Source: Oncomelania hupensis (taxonomy: Eukaryota > Mollusca > Gastropoda > Littorinimorpha > Pomatiopsidae). From it: DNA of 64,000 nt. Positions 1-12,193 of this stretch are shown here, in pieces. The position numbers and the translations under genes are program-made. The stretch's first letter is position 1, and each line of letters begins with the position of its first letter. Where the stretch lies: contig CM072527.1 in the NCBI GenBank assembly GCA_036898135.1, positions 31,767,727 through 31,831,726 of the forward strand. Direction: 5' to 3'. Below the pieces are notes generated by a model, which did no database searches, was not told the DNA's origin, and saw only the letters and a program-made list of their open reading frames with translations.

Positions 1-35
1 TAGCATCCTGTTTTATGATGATGATGATGATGATG

Positions 36-101
<66 letters not shown>

Positions 102-395
102 TGATAATAGACACCAAAACTACTACTAATAGCAAAAAGAGGTAACAAACACACACACATTTCTTAACAATATATCCATATTCCCCTATAATACAGATAG
201 GGTGACCTACACTATGCAAGTATGAAGGCAAGGTGATGTAGATTTGATGGGAAAACTCCATTAGCACTCACTGTGAACAGTTTGGTCAGAAGCGTTATTT
301 TTCGTTTCTTCTTTTTAACCATGTAGTTAGTGGCAATGTGAGCGATAGAGTCATTCTCCTCTGGTTATTCCTGACATTCTTCGCATGTTTCTCAG
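1..395. repeat. Intron end with (TGA)n/(TTA)n microsatellite
   Basis: Positions 17-104 are a (TGA)n run passing into a long (TTA/ATT)n run; the first bases (tagcatcctg) match the 3' end of a dispersed repeat that ends in (ATT)n elsewhere in the window. The rest is AT-rich intron of the coiled-coil gene. No coding signal is seen before the splice acceptor at 394-395. Confidence 0.75.
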
Positions 396-668
396 GTGAG
401 AGAACTGGAAGGAGAACTGGGCGAATCGCAGCAACGCCGACAGTCCTTCGACGTCAAGTTCTCCAAATCCCAGCAGTCCCTGCACGACCTGGAGTCCCAG
501 CTGGCCAAGGCCAAGCGCAAGCTCAAGGTCATGGAGGCGGAACTCCTGGCCTCGCAGAAGACCTGCCAGAAGCTGGAAGCACAGGTGGCGGAGGTGCAGA
601 GCGAGAGGGACCAGACCCAGGCAGAGTTGGAAGAGGTGCAGACGCAGTTTGGGATCATTGAGAAAGAG
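396..668 (+). CDS. Coiled-coil gene, exon a
   Basis: Acceptor ctcag before 396 and donor gtcagg after 668; 91 codons, phase 0-0. It encodes VRELEGELGESQQRR... with continuous heptads and no helix breakers. Confidence 0.85.
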
Positions 669-3600
669 GTCAGGGCTTGCCATTGTCACTTTCTCTTGTA
701 ACCTACTGCAGACAGTGCATGTAGGACATGGACAGATAGCCAATATTGGCATTAGACGCAGTCTCGTCTAAAATTCTAAAATTAACATTTCTTTTCCCCT
801 ACCGTCTTCTAATAGCGACTTGACTTGTACACTACATGTTTGAGGGATGAATGGTGTGTGTGTGTTGTATGTGTAGGAGTGCCTGTAACATGTGAGGGTA
901 CATGTGTGTTCCATATAGATTGCCATACTTTGAGTCTGATTTAGGTGTAAGGCGCATACGACACCCATTATTATTATTGTTAATTAATAGTCCAGTTTCC
1001 ACTAAACAGATGACCTTGACGCTAGCTGAGTGTCAAAGATCTATCAAGCATAGCTAGGCTATGTGTAGGTGCACACCCTCAACAGCCTCCGACACTCGGT
1101 TCGGGTTCAGCGTCGCTGTGAGGCTGATGGTCTGTATCATCTTAGCAACAAGCTGAGAGAGGTGCAAGGCGTAATGCCAACAGGTCTGGCTGTGGAATGT
1201 GAATTGGAGGAACAAGGATATTTTTATGCCTTGATAAGACGTGTCAGTCTCTGTGTTGAATTCAGTCTCGTAACCAAAACACTCTAGTATTAAGTAGCAA
1301 GTTAGATGGCAAAACAGGTAACTTTATTTCCAACTACTTTTTTTTTTCTTTCTTGTCCGCTTTAGATGACGGAGAAAGTGGAATCCTTGGAGAAAGAGCT
1401 GAGCGTGATGAAGCATGACAACAATCAGCTGACCTCTGACCTTCGCTCCGAGGCGGAGCAGCGATCCAGCGTGGAGCAAGAGCTGGCCGAGGTGCGGAGC
1501 GAGAGGGAGGAGATGTGCAAGTCGCAAGGGTCGTTGCAGGAAGAGTGCCAACAGCAAAGGCAGAGAGTGCAGCATTACCAGGAACGCATGCAGCACTACG
1601 AGCATTGCATGAGGGATTACCAACACAGGTTGAGAGACTGTGAGACCCAGGTCAGTTGCTGCTTTGTCTCCCCTACCTATCCCCCCCCCCCCTCCCAAAA
1701 AAAAAAAAAAAAAAAAGTTATTGTAACCTTTAGCAGTTTGATTATTGTAGTAGACTATGATGACGATGATACAGAGTTGCTGATCGCACAGTGATGATGT
1801 AGGCATTGGTGATATTGGGTTAAATACTCCAACAAACCGACAGAAATTCCTCCTTTTGGTATCAGAATACGTCCTCACTTTGACACTGCAGGCATAGATG
1901 TTGACTCTGTTAATGATGATCAATTGCTAACTGTACTTCCACCTTGGAACCTCCTCAACCCCATTATCAACTTCGCTCTTACATCCTTCAAAAAGACCGA
2001 AACATCTGAAACTGTTTATAAGCAACTTTATCTCGAACAATGTTCATTGTATAAAGGATATGAAAAACTTTTTACAGACGGGTCGAAGAAAGGAGACTCA
2101 GTTTTTGCTGCGTCGGTCTCTGGGAGACACCTAGATCAGCCTTTGCAACAGCGTTTACCTGATTGTTGTTCTGTTTTTACAGCTGAGCTTAAGGCAATTC
2201 ATCTAGCTCTGAAACAGGCTTTTCAATCCAAAAGAACCTCGTTTTTAATCATGTCTGATTCACTGTCAGCACTTCAAGCTCTTTCCACTAGAAAGATATC
2301 GCACCCTTTTCTGGCTGAGATCCATGACCTCCACACACAACTTGTTTCTAATGGTAAAAAGATAGTTTTTATGTGGGTACTTAGTCACATGGGCATCCGC
2401 GGCAATATTGCAGTGGACAAAGCGGCTAAAGAAGCTCTACATCTAGATTTCCCTTCAGAGATTTTCCAGTTTGTTCCATACTCTGACCTGCGTTGTATGA
2501 CTGGATCTTATTGTAAACGGCTGTGGCAGACTGAATGGTCTAATCAAATCAATAACAAACTATTTCAAATTCTTCCAGATTTGTCAGCTTCTTTGCCTAA
2601 CTTTGCATCCACTCGCAAAGAAGAAACTGTTTTGGCCCGCCTTCATATTGGACATACTTATATCACTCATAATTTCCTTTTAAAAGGAGAAGAACCACCA
2701 TGGTGCTTTGCATGTGACAAATCCCTTTCTGTTCACCATTTTCTGTCTGAATGGGCTGATTTGGTTGATGAAAGAGAAAGATGTTTTGGTTCAATGCCTT
2801 TTAATGAGATTTTTAAAGTATGCAATGGTCAACACTTGTTCCAGTTTTTACATGATGTGGGTTTGTTTTATCGCATTTAAGTCATATCCTCTTATTTGGT
2901 ATTCTTGGTTGAGTTTAATTAGACTGATTTTATTTACATCTTTTATCATATTTAAATGTTAACAGTTTAGTCTGATTTTACCTAATTTTCTGTGGTCCTG
3001 ATTCGGCTCTTGGCAGTCCGCTGGACCCTATAAGCACTGAATATCTATCTATCTATCTATTGGGCTTCGGACAACTGCTTGGGCTTTGATCATGAAAGAG
3101 CTGACTACTGCCTTTGCAGGTGGAGCATCTTCAGAGCAACCTGCAGTCTTGCCAGCACAAGGAGCAAGAGGCAGAGAGCAAGCTGAGGCAGGCCATGACC
3201 CGCATCCACCTTCTGCAAGGTCAGCTCAAGGACACGGAGAGCCGAGCTCACGCCAACGAGAGCATCGCTCAGCGTGCCGACACCCTGTCCAAGACCCTAG
3301 AGGGTAGACTGAGAGAGCTGGAAGCCAAGGTGGGCGAAAGAACCTTGCCCTCATAGAGGCTATTTCAGTTCACGATAAGTGTTACATGAAGTTAAAGCTA
3401 GCCACACTGTATCCTCTTCTACAAAGACTTGCTGTTGTTTTACCCCCAAGGTTAGATTTTGCAGACCCACTGTCCACTATAGAATCATTGCTTGTGATTT
3501 CCATGGAAAGTCTAAACTGAATTCAGATCTCTTATTCCATCACATGACCTGTTTTGACCTGTGAGCACAGGCTTTTGGGGTGTGAAAGTTTTAATGTTGA

Positions 3601-6600
3601 CATTTATTCCTTCATAATATGTGTGTGCTGATGTCCAGTTCACCAAAGTCGGTCAATGGCGAGATATCCGTTCAACAGACCAAAAAGCACAAGAGCCCCA
3701 GGTTGGCACTTGGCATCCTAGCTTCCTTTGAAACGAAGGCAGCATTTGTCCACCTGCATGAAATGGCAGAGAAACACTAGCTGTAGACCACTTTAATTAC
3801 CACTTATTTTGGTGCCTTACTGCCAAATGGATGTGTAGCAAGTCCTGATGAGACACCTTTATCAGCCCGTTAATTGACCTGGAAAAGCACAGCAAAAACA
3901 AAATACACACTACGTACAGACCTATTTTTACTACAGTGGCACAATTTAGTTACTCATCAAATCCTTTTCATCCTATCCTATCCTGTAACTCGAAGGTCGT
4001 TGGGGCACCACAGATAATCGTTTAACCAGCTTTTTAAGCAAGGTTTACACATGTATTACAATCTTGTCAGCTATTGTTGTCGTAAAGTTTTTGCAAAAAA
4101 TGTGTCCACCGTTCACTTTGAAATATTTGCTTGTTATTTATTGAAAGTTTTGTTTTTTCCTGTTTGTTTAAAAGGTGAAGGACTCTGAGGTTCACATTCG
4201 GGAGTCGGAGTATGAACTGCGGATCAGCCAGTCGCAGACGACAGAAGTGACCATCAACCTTGAGACGGTGAAGAAAGAGTTGTCTGAACGCTCGTTGAAA
4301 CTGAAGAAACGAGACGCACAGCTCAAGAAACTGGTGGATGAATATAAAAAGTATGAGCAGAGAATTTCTTTAAACAAACATGAATGCATGGCCTATTTTG
4401 CTTTTGCTTGTTTATTTATTTTATACCAAGTTTTGCACCCAATGTCAAAGGCAGTTTTCCACTTGTATGTAGAATGTGAAAGTTGGACATTAAAGATGTA
4501 TTTATTGTATTGTATGATGGATTATTCATGTTTTGAACTATGAACATATCCACCATTGTTGGTATTGTAATAACGTGGTTTGTGTGTCGTGTGCTCAGGG
4601 TGTTTGCAGCCCAGAAAGAGCTCGGACAGCTCAACCAGACGCTCAAGACCGAGATCAAGCTGTATGAAAGCATGCAGTGCCAGACTGAATGTGAGTTGAT
4701 AGCTTTCATGTATTTACTCATTTGTGTGTTTATTTATTTATTTATTAATTCATTAATTCGTATAAGAGCCTAGACCCTGAGTCCTAGTCTGCGTGCACCT
4801 ATTGGGACTTTAAAGATCCTGATGCTCATGTACTAGACGGGGTTGAGTGCTGGCTACCCAAATACACCCAGCAAGCATTAGGTTCCCTCCCCCCCCCCCC
4901 CCCCCATCTCTTTTCTGGTCACCCAGGATTGTGCTTAGTGGTCTTGGCGTCGGACTATGCGTTCAAAGGTGGCAAGTGGATGCATGGGGCGGCTGGAGCT
5001 GGAGCCTGTAATGGCCAGTGACTTGAGCAGCCTTTGAAGCTGGAAAAGCGCTATATAAGAAATGATTGAACTAAGTAATTTATTTCTGTCTTTCTTTCTT
5101 CATTTATTTATGAATTTCTGGGACATTAATGAAGTCATTGCGTTTACTCTCTTACTTGGGTGTGTGCGCCTGTTCGCTACATTTTTTATTTCCTAGAAAA
5201 AAAAATGTAGATATTGCCGCACTTTGTCATCCATAGCCAAAGGTTTGGGGTCCCAGAAACTGTTATTTCTGCCCCCCAACAATTAACATTACTGTGCTGA
5301 GCTGGTTAACCCGTTTTGTGAAAGAGAGATATTTTGGTTCGATAGCTTTTAATGAGGTTTTTACAGTTTGCAATAGTCAACACCTGTTTAAATTTTTACC
5401 TGATGGTGGTTTGTTTTTTCGGATATAGGCCATATCGCCTTGTTATATTCTATCGTTTATCCTATTTAAATGTTAGCAGTTTAATTTGATTTTGATTAGT
5501 TTTTGGTGGTCCTGATTTGGCTTTTGGCATTCTGCTGGACCCTATAAGCATTGAATATCTATCTATTTATCCAAAAGCTTGTGTCCCTGGTAAGGAAAGA
5601 GCTGGACAGTGTGTTTCTGTTAGTGTTGGTGAATATCGTACACTGTGCAGTATATCATTGAAAAGAGTGCCTTTTGTATGTTGCGGCGATGTCTGTACAG
5701 TGAGCCGAGACAAGAAAGAAGAGTTGATGAGGCAGCTGTTGAGTGAGTTGAGTCAGACGCGGCGCCTTGCTGAAGACCTCATCACCCGCCTGGAGCACAA
5801 CAAACGCAACGACAGCCCCGCCTCCACCGCTGGTCAGTCAGGCTGTGTCTTCTGTACTAAGGCTGTTACAGAGGGTGGTTGAAAAGTCACTCCCTATTGG
5901 GCAGTGCTGATGTCTTGTGTAAACAGGACTGCACTGGCATCAAACAAAATGTATTGTCATCCTTACAGTGGTACAATTTAATTGCAGACCTCTGATTTCT
6001 CCTCACAATGATGAAAGCATCCCATAATGATATGACAACTGTTGATTGAATTCAAATGACAACTGTTGATTGAATTCTTGTTGTTGTTGTTGTTGTTGCA
6101 TCAATGTTTATTCATCAGATTAACATAAGTTGTACTGATAAAATTCAATTTGATTTTGAAAATTTGATTGAATTCAAATGGCAACTGTTGATTGAATGAA
6201 TGTTTGTGATTAATAATTAGGTCCTGAAGCAGCAGATGGGCAACTGTTGATTGAATGAATGTTTGTGATTAATAATTAGGTCCTGAAGCAGCAGATGGAA
6301 GACCCAGCCCCGAGCCACGTGACAGTCAAAGCCTGTACGCCATGATCTCTGAGCACAACGTTCTGCAGCTACACACAGACTGTGCCAGTGCCGACAGTCA
6401 GGGTGAGGACATTTCTGCTTTTGTTCTCCTCTTCCCTTTCCTCTTTCTCCCTCAACCTGTATTTAGAGGTGATAGATTGATCTTTTATATATGTTCTGTA
6501 TTTGCGTTGATCTTGTAGGTCAAACTCATTTTAGGCCTTGTAAAAACAATGCAAAAAATAGGTCATCATACAGTGGAATGGGTCTCTTTAACCCACGCAA

Positions 6601-9600
6601 CATTGAGTTATTTGATCATAAATGTGCTTGAGAGGTCATGTAATGGTCAAGGTCATACCAAGGTCAAGGTCACTGAAGTTCCAGGTCATACCAGGTTCAC
6701 TTTTTGTGTGTGTGCATAATACAACTTTTGCTGTAGTTTATTTGATATTACATGAGTATATTTGGAGCCAGGAGGTCAAAGTCATTTCAAGGTCAAGAGC
6801 ATAGAAAGATCAAATTTGGTATTACTTGGGATTTTAATGCCACTGTTTCCTTTTTTATTTTATTTTCTAGGTAGTCGTTTTCATGTTAAATATTGCAAGT
6901 TCCACAAGGAGCACGTGAGTCATATGGACTTTGCCCTTCTAATTTTGTTATTTTTGTTTTCTTGCTTGTATTACAAGTGTTTTTCTTTCTAACACGTAGT
7001 GTTGATTTGTTTTCCTCCTTTGATTCAAATATCGTGCCACAATCAACTTCCATGCGCTACAAACATTCTCCCAACTTCCCACGGATAGGCTCCAATGCGA
7101 GTGACGTTAGCGACTCAAGGGCCAGCAACTCTCCCTTCCCCAGCCCACTGGGCTCAGCTAGTCGTTCTTCTTCCGACGCTCGGCCTTCAACCTTGGTGGG
7201 TTCGAGCCACCCAGGGGACAGAACCAAAGGTCACGGTCAAGGACATTCTTCGTTGACCGAAGAAAGGGAAGGAGGGGGAAAGGATGAAGGTCAAGGTCAC
7301 TCCAGATCATTCTCGCACCCGACTAGCTTGAAGTACTGGCGGGACCGTCCCAATGCATCATCCACGTGCCTAATTGCAGGTATTGTATTGTATTGTATTG
7401 TGTTGTGTCAGAATTACAGTTGGTGTGCCCATTGTGTAGAAAAGGAATAAACAATACAGCATTTGCATAAAACAATGAGTATTGTTATCCTCACTATGGT
7501 TGAACTGAATTGCTGATCTCTTATATCATCTCACAGTGACGAAGGCAGTTCATTAATATTATTATTATGAATATTTATGTGCCTAATCTAGACTTAGCTC
7601 TAGGCGCGTGCATAAATACACAACTTTAACCATATAACAGAACGAGGAAAACTCCTGTACTATTCACAACTTTCCGGCACCTCTCATAAAAACTCGTGGG
7701 TATCGCCATTATAAATTAAAACGAGGTTAGAATGAAACCAAGTTCCGGTCTGGCTTGTTTTGCTTTTATCAAAGCTTGATGCCTGACTTTTAAATATGGC
7801 AAATTGCCGAAAACGACGATTGTTAGAGCCAGAAAACGAGTGGGATAAGTATAAAAACGGTGGAGGAAGTACATGCTCAGTGAAAGGATGCAAAAAACAA
7901 TCGTAGAGGCCTGTATTTGTGGCGACTTCGGAGGTGCGTCGATCATCGACAGAAAGTGAAACAGGACCTGAAGACTCTTGTAGTTTTCCGTAGCTTCGCC
8001 GTCGCAACCTTCACAAAACACGAAGTAGTTGACTATGTTAGGCGAGCGTTGTGGCCAAGTGGGCTAAGGCGGGACTAACTTGCCTTGTCCACAAGCCAGA
8101 AACCAATGGCGCCTGACAGGTGTGGGTTCGAGCCAACATCTGGGCGTTATGTTTTTCCAAATATTTGTCAAAAATTCACAAATAATGTTAGGTAGGTAAG
8201 GTTTAGGCGCGCCACTGGCGATAGAAAGGGATAATAAACTGCAGCAAAAAAAAATAAAAATATGTGAGGGTACAATACTGGTGGCCAGTGACACATGTTA
8301 TTATTCTTGAATATTTGGAAATAACTCACTAAAACATGCGGAGAAAGAAACCGGTAGTGTGTTTCATTGAGGGGATTCCCGTTGGTGCATAGGATAGCAG
8401 AAAAGTGTGAATTGACAGTAAGCTCATATATATATATAGCTTATATAACTAATGACTGTCAAACTAACACACACACAAACTCACGCACACTCCTGTGCAC
8501 ACACACGCGCCAACTATGACTTTGCAGATTTTATGAATTTTAAGAGAGGATTTAAATGGCCGCAGAAGATGATTTTCTAAATGAAACGGGCAGTTTGCTC
8601 CAAATACTATGGTCCTGATAAGAGGAAGCATGTTCACCACATGATTTAGTTCGCACAGATGGAACTGCAAATAGTTCATGATGTCCCGTCGCCCGACACT
8701 ACATGATCAAGCTCAGCTAGCCTCCTGTTACGAAGAACGGTAGTGTGATGTAGTGCTCAACTCGCACAATGTCGGGCGACGGGCCATTTTGAGCTGCTCT
8801 GGTCACTGTGAGACAAAATCACAGATCAGCAGTACAAATCTGCCGCTGTAATGATCACAATAAAGGTTGTTTGATGCCAGTGCAGTCCCAGTCATTGGCA
8901 ATAGGAAGTTGTTTGAACAGCACGCTGTTTCACTGTATTCCCTATGAAGGCTTTTCACTGCACTTTCTTTTCCTTTGTTTTTGCTTTGTTTTGTAGATTG
9001 TACTTTAGAGTGGCGTGTGCTTGCACTAGATTCTTGTGGCCTGTGTGTTTTGCCGTTAGTGATTTGGTTTACCAAATGCACTTTAATCTCTAAATGAGTG
9101 CTTCACTTCCTGCCTTCCTGTAGGCTTAAAGTGGATCTTGCCTATTTTTTTTTTTTTTTTTTTTACCAAATGTAACCGTACTTACTTTTGTGGTACATGT
9201 CGTTGAAAGTATATTTACGGTCAGAACAACCGACACCATCTCTATAACGCTGTTTGCTAGACCCTAATGCAAGAGCCTGGAGTGAAACGCTAAATGGGAT
9301 GTCTAAGTTGCAAAACGTGCTTTTCCGTTTGTGAGGTAGAAAAGGAAAGATGGGTGGAATGCGTGTTGTTTGTGGGTGTGGAGTGTCGGCCAGGCATCAG
9401 ATATGGTGTTAGCCTGCACTGACAGCTACTGCCAAAGGCAATGGATCCATTTCTTTTATGACCACAAGTGACTTTAACAGTTTGTAATGACTGGGCTTTG
9501 TTGATGCCTAGCTTCAAAAATGAGCAAAGCCCTATTTTATATTTACTTTCTCTAGAACAACAGGTCACGTTGGTAACTGAAAAGTTGCACAAAGCACAGT

Positions 9601-12136
9601 GAAAACTGGTTGAAAGTGGCCATTTTTCACTGTCCATCTTAGCAGTGTGATTGCTCTGATGGTTCAGTGTTGATTTAAGCCCTTACCCCCACCTTTCCTG
9701 GGATGGTTATTCCCCTCTCCCCTCTTCCTCCCTCCCTGTCTGCCATATCTCCAACGGTGGGTGTAGAACTTTAGTGTTCCTGCAGTGCACAACTAACTAC
9801 AACAAATATTTTTCCCGCAGGATCCAGCAACAGCAAGATTGAAGTGACCAGTGACGTCCGGCGGCTGTTCGCCATCAGTGCGCTAGAGGGCTATGAAAAG
9901 CTGAAGCGAGAGAATGGTGAACTTCTGGCCACCCTCAGCTCCATGCAAGCACGCATGTCTGACCGGCTCAAGTCTTTCACCGGCGTCCCTATATCTGAGG
10001 TGAGTTAAGGATGGATAATGAGGATGATGATGATGAGAAAGAAGAAGAGAAAAGACAGATAAAGTACAATATATCGGTGTTTTAATATTGTTGAAGCATC
10101 TCGTAGCGCATCATTTTAAAAAAACACAATCTGTATATATTTGTGATTTTAATACAGTTGTTGTATTTGTTGGACACAGTTGTATGATGTGCACGTTGTT
10201 CTTACACTGTTAAAGCCTTTTAATATATGTTCACATCACTGTAGTTGATGTTTCCATGTTGATGTGTAATGATCACTTGTAAAACCAAAGTTAAAAGGCT
10301 GCACAGTTATTTTGGTTCGCTGTTTGATAGCTTGTTATCATTGCTAAGATCTCACTACTTCTTTAACATAATCAGCACATGTCATTGCTCATGTCAGTGT
10401 ACGCCGTGGGTTATTAACAGGTTACTCACACTTCCATCTGTATGGCGACGGTATGGAGGTCGGAGTTAATTTCAGTTAGTAAAGTGTTTGAACCTGAAGT
10501 GTGCCTTCGTGTTGCTGTGTCTTGAGAGAGACTGGTAACATTGGACCCCAACTTGTGTAGTTCCTTTCGCCATAAGCTGCTTTAGCTTTAGCTTATTTAT
10601 TTATTTTTGTAATTTTATTTTTGTAATTTTATTTTTGCTTGTTTTGTAAATCACGTTTTTGTTTGTGAAAAAGAATCGTTGAGCTGTATGCGTTTTGGAT
10701 TTCTTACAGGTTATCAAGGTAAGAGGACAAGTTTCATATAGCATGGTATTGTACCTTGTAGACTCCTTGCATGCTGTGAAGCAATGATCCCCTGCCAATG
10801 CCTATCTTTATCATCATTGTCTTTATTATCGTCATATTCGTCTTCTTCTTTGTTAGCATCATAATATTCATCTTATCATCATCATCATCTATTTCTTCTT
10901 CTGCTTCTTCTTCTTCTTCTTCTTCATCAGCATCATTATTTTCATCATTTTCTTCTTTGTCATCATCTTCATCATCATCTTAATAATAATCATCATCATT
11001 TTCTTTTTCTTCTTAAGCAACTTTACCTAGAAACAGGGTCATTGTATAAAGGATGCAAAAAACTTTTTACGGATGGGTCGAAGAAAGGAGATGTGTTTGC
11101 TGCTGCTTTGGTCTCTTGGAGACACATCGACCAGCCTTTGCAACAGCGTATACCTAATTTTTGTTCTTTTAATACAGCTGAGCTCAAGGCAATTCATGTA
11201 CTCTTTTTATATAGCTGAGCTCAAGGTAATTCATTGACCTCTGAAGCAGGTTTATCAGTCCAAACGATCTTCATTTTTAATCGCATATCTGATTTACTGT
11301 CAGGCCCTTTCCACGTGAAAGTTATCGCACCCATTTTTGGAGGAAATTCATTATCTTCACACACAACTTGTGTCTGAAGGTAAAATTATAGTTTTAATGT
11401 GGGTGCCTACTTACATTGGCATCCGCGGCAATATTGCAGTGGACAAAGTGGCAAAAAAACCTCTCCATCTTGATTTTCCTTCAGAGATTTCCAGTTGGTT
11501 CCGTACTCTGACCTGCGTTGCATGACTGGCTCTTATTGTAAATGGCTCTGGCAGACTGAATAGTCTAATCAAATTAATAACAGGTTATTTTAAATTCTTC
11601 CAGATGTGTCTGCTTCTTTGCCTAACATTGCGTCTACTCTCAAACTCTGTGTTGGCCCGCCTTCTTATTGGGCATACTTAGGTCACCCATAGTTTCCTTT
11701 TTGAAAGGAGAAAAACCACCGTCATGCTTTGCATGTGATAAATCCTTTTCCGTCTGCCATTTTATGTCTGAATATGCTGATCTGGTTGATGAGAAAGAAA
11801 GATGGTTTCGTTAAGTACCTTTTAATGAGATTTTTAAAGTTTGCAATGGTCAAAACTTGTTTAAATTTTTACGTGATGCTGGTTTGTTTTATCACATATA
11901 GGTCATGTCATTTTGTTTGTGAGATTGGTTAAAATTCAGCAGTAAAGTTAGTTTTAATTACATCTTGTATCGTATTTTAATGTTAGCAGTCTAGTCCGAT
12001 TTTGAATGATTTTGTGTGGTCCTGATTTGGTTCTTGGCAGCCCACTGGACCCTATAAACATTGATAATCTAAATCTTCTTCTTTTTCATTATCATCACTT
12101 CCATCATCATCATAGTTATTATATTATGTAGCATCC

Positions 12137-12193
<57 letters not shown>

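Noticed and set aside
1681..1794. Extension of exon b into KKKKKVIVTF
   Set aside because: It lies after a good splice donor (gtcagt at 1651) and runs through a C/A homopolymer tract.
8046..8120. Possible tRNA gene
   Set aside because: A and B boxes are present but the cloverleaf does not close, and the same head is joined to a common body at 37836; it is a SINE.
10798..10983. Ser-rich small protein
   Set aside because: Entirely encoded by a (TCA/TCT)n tract.
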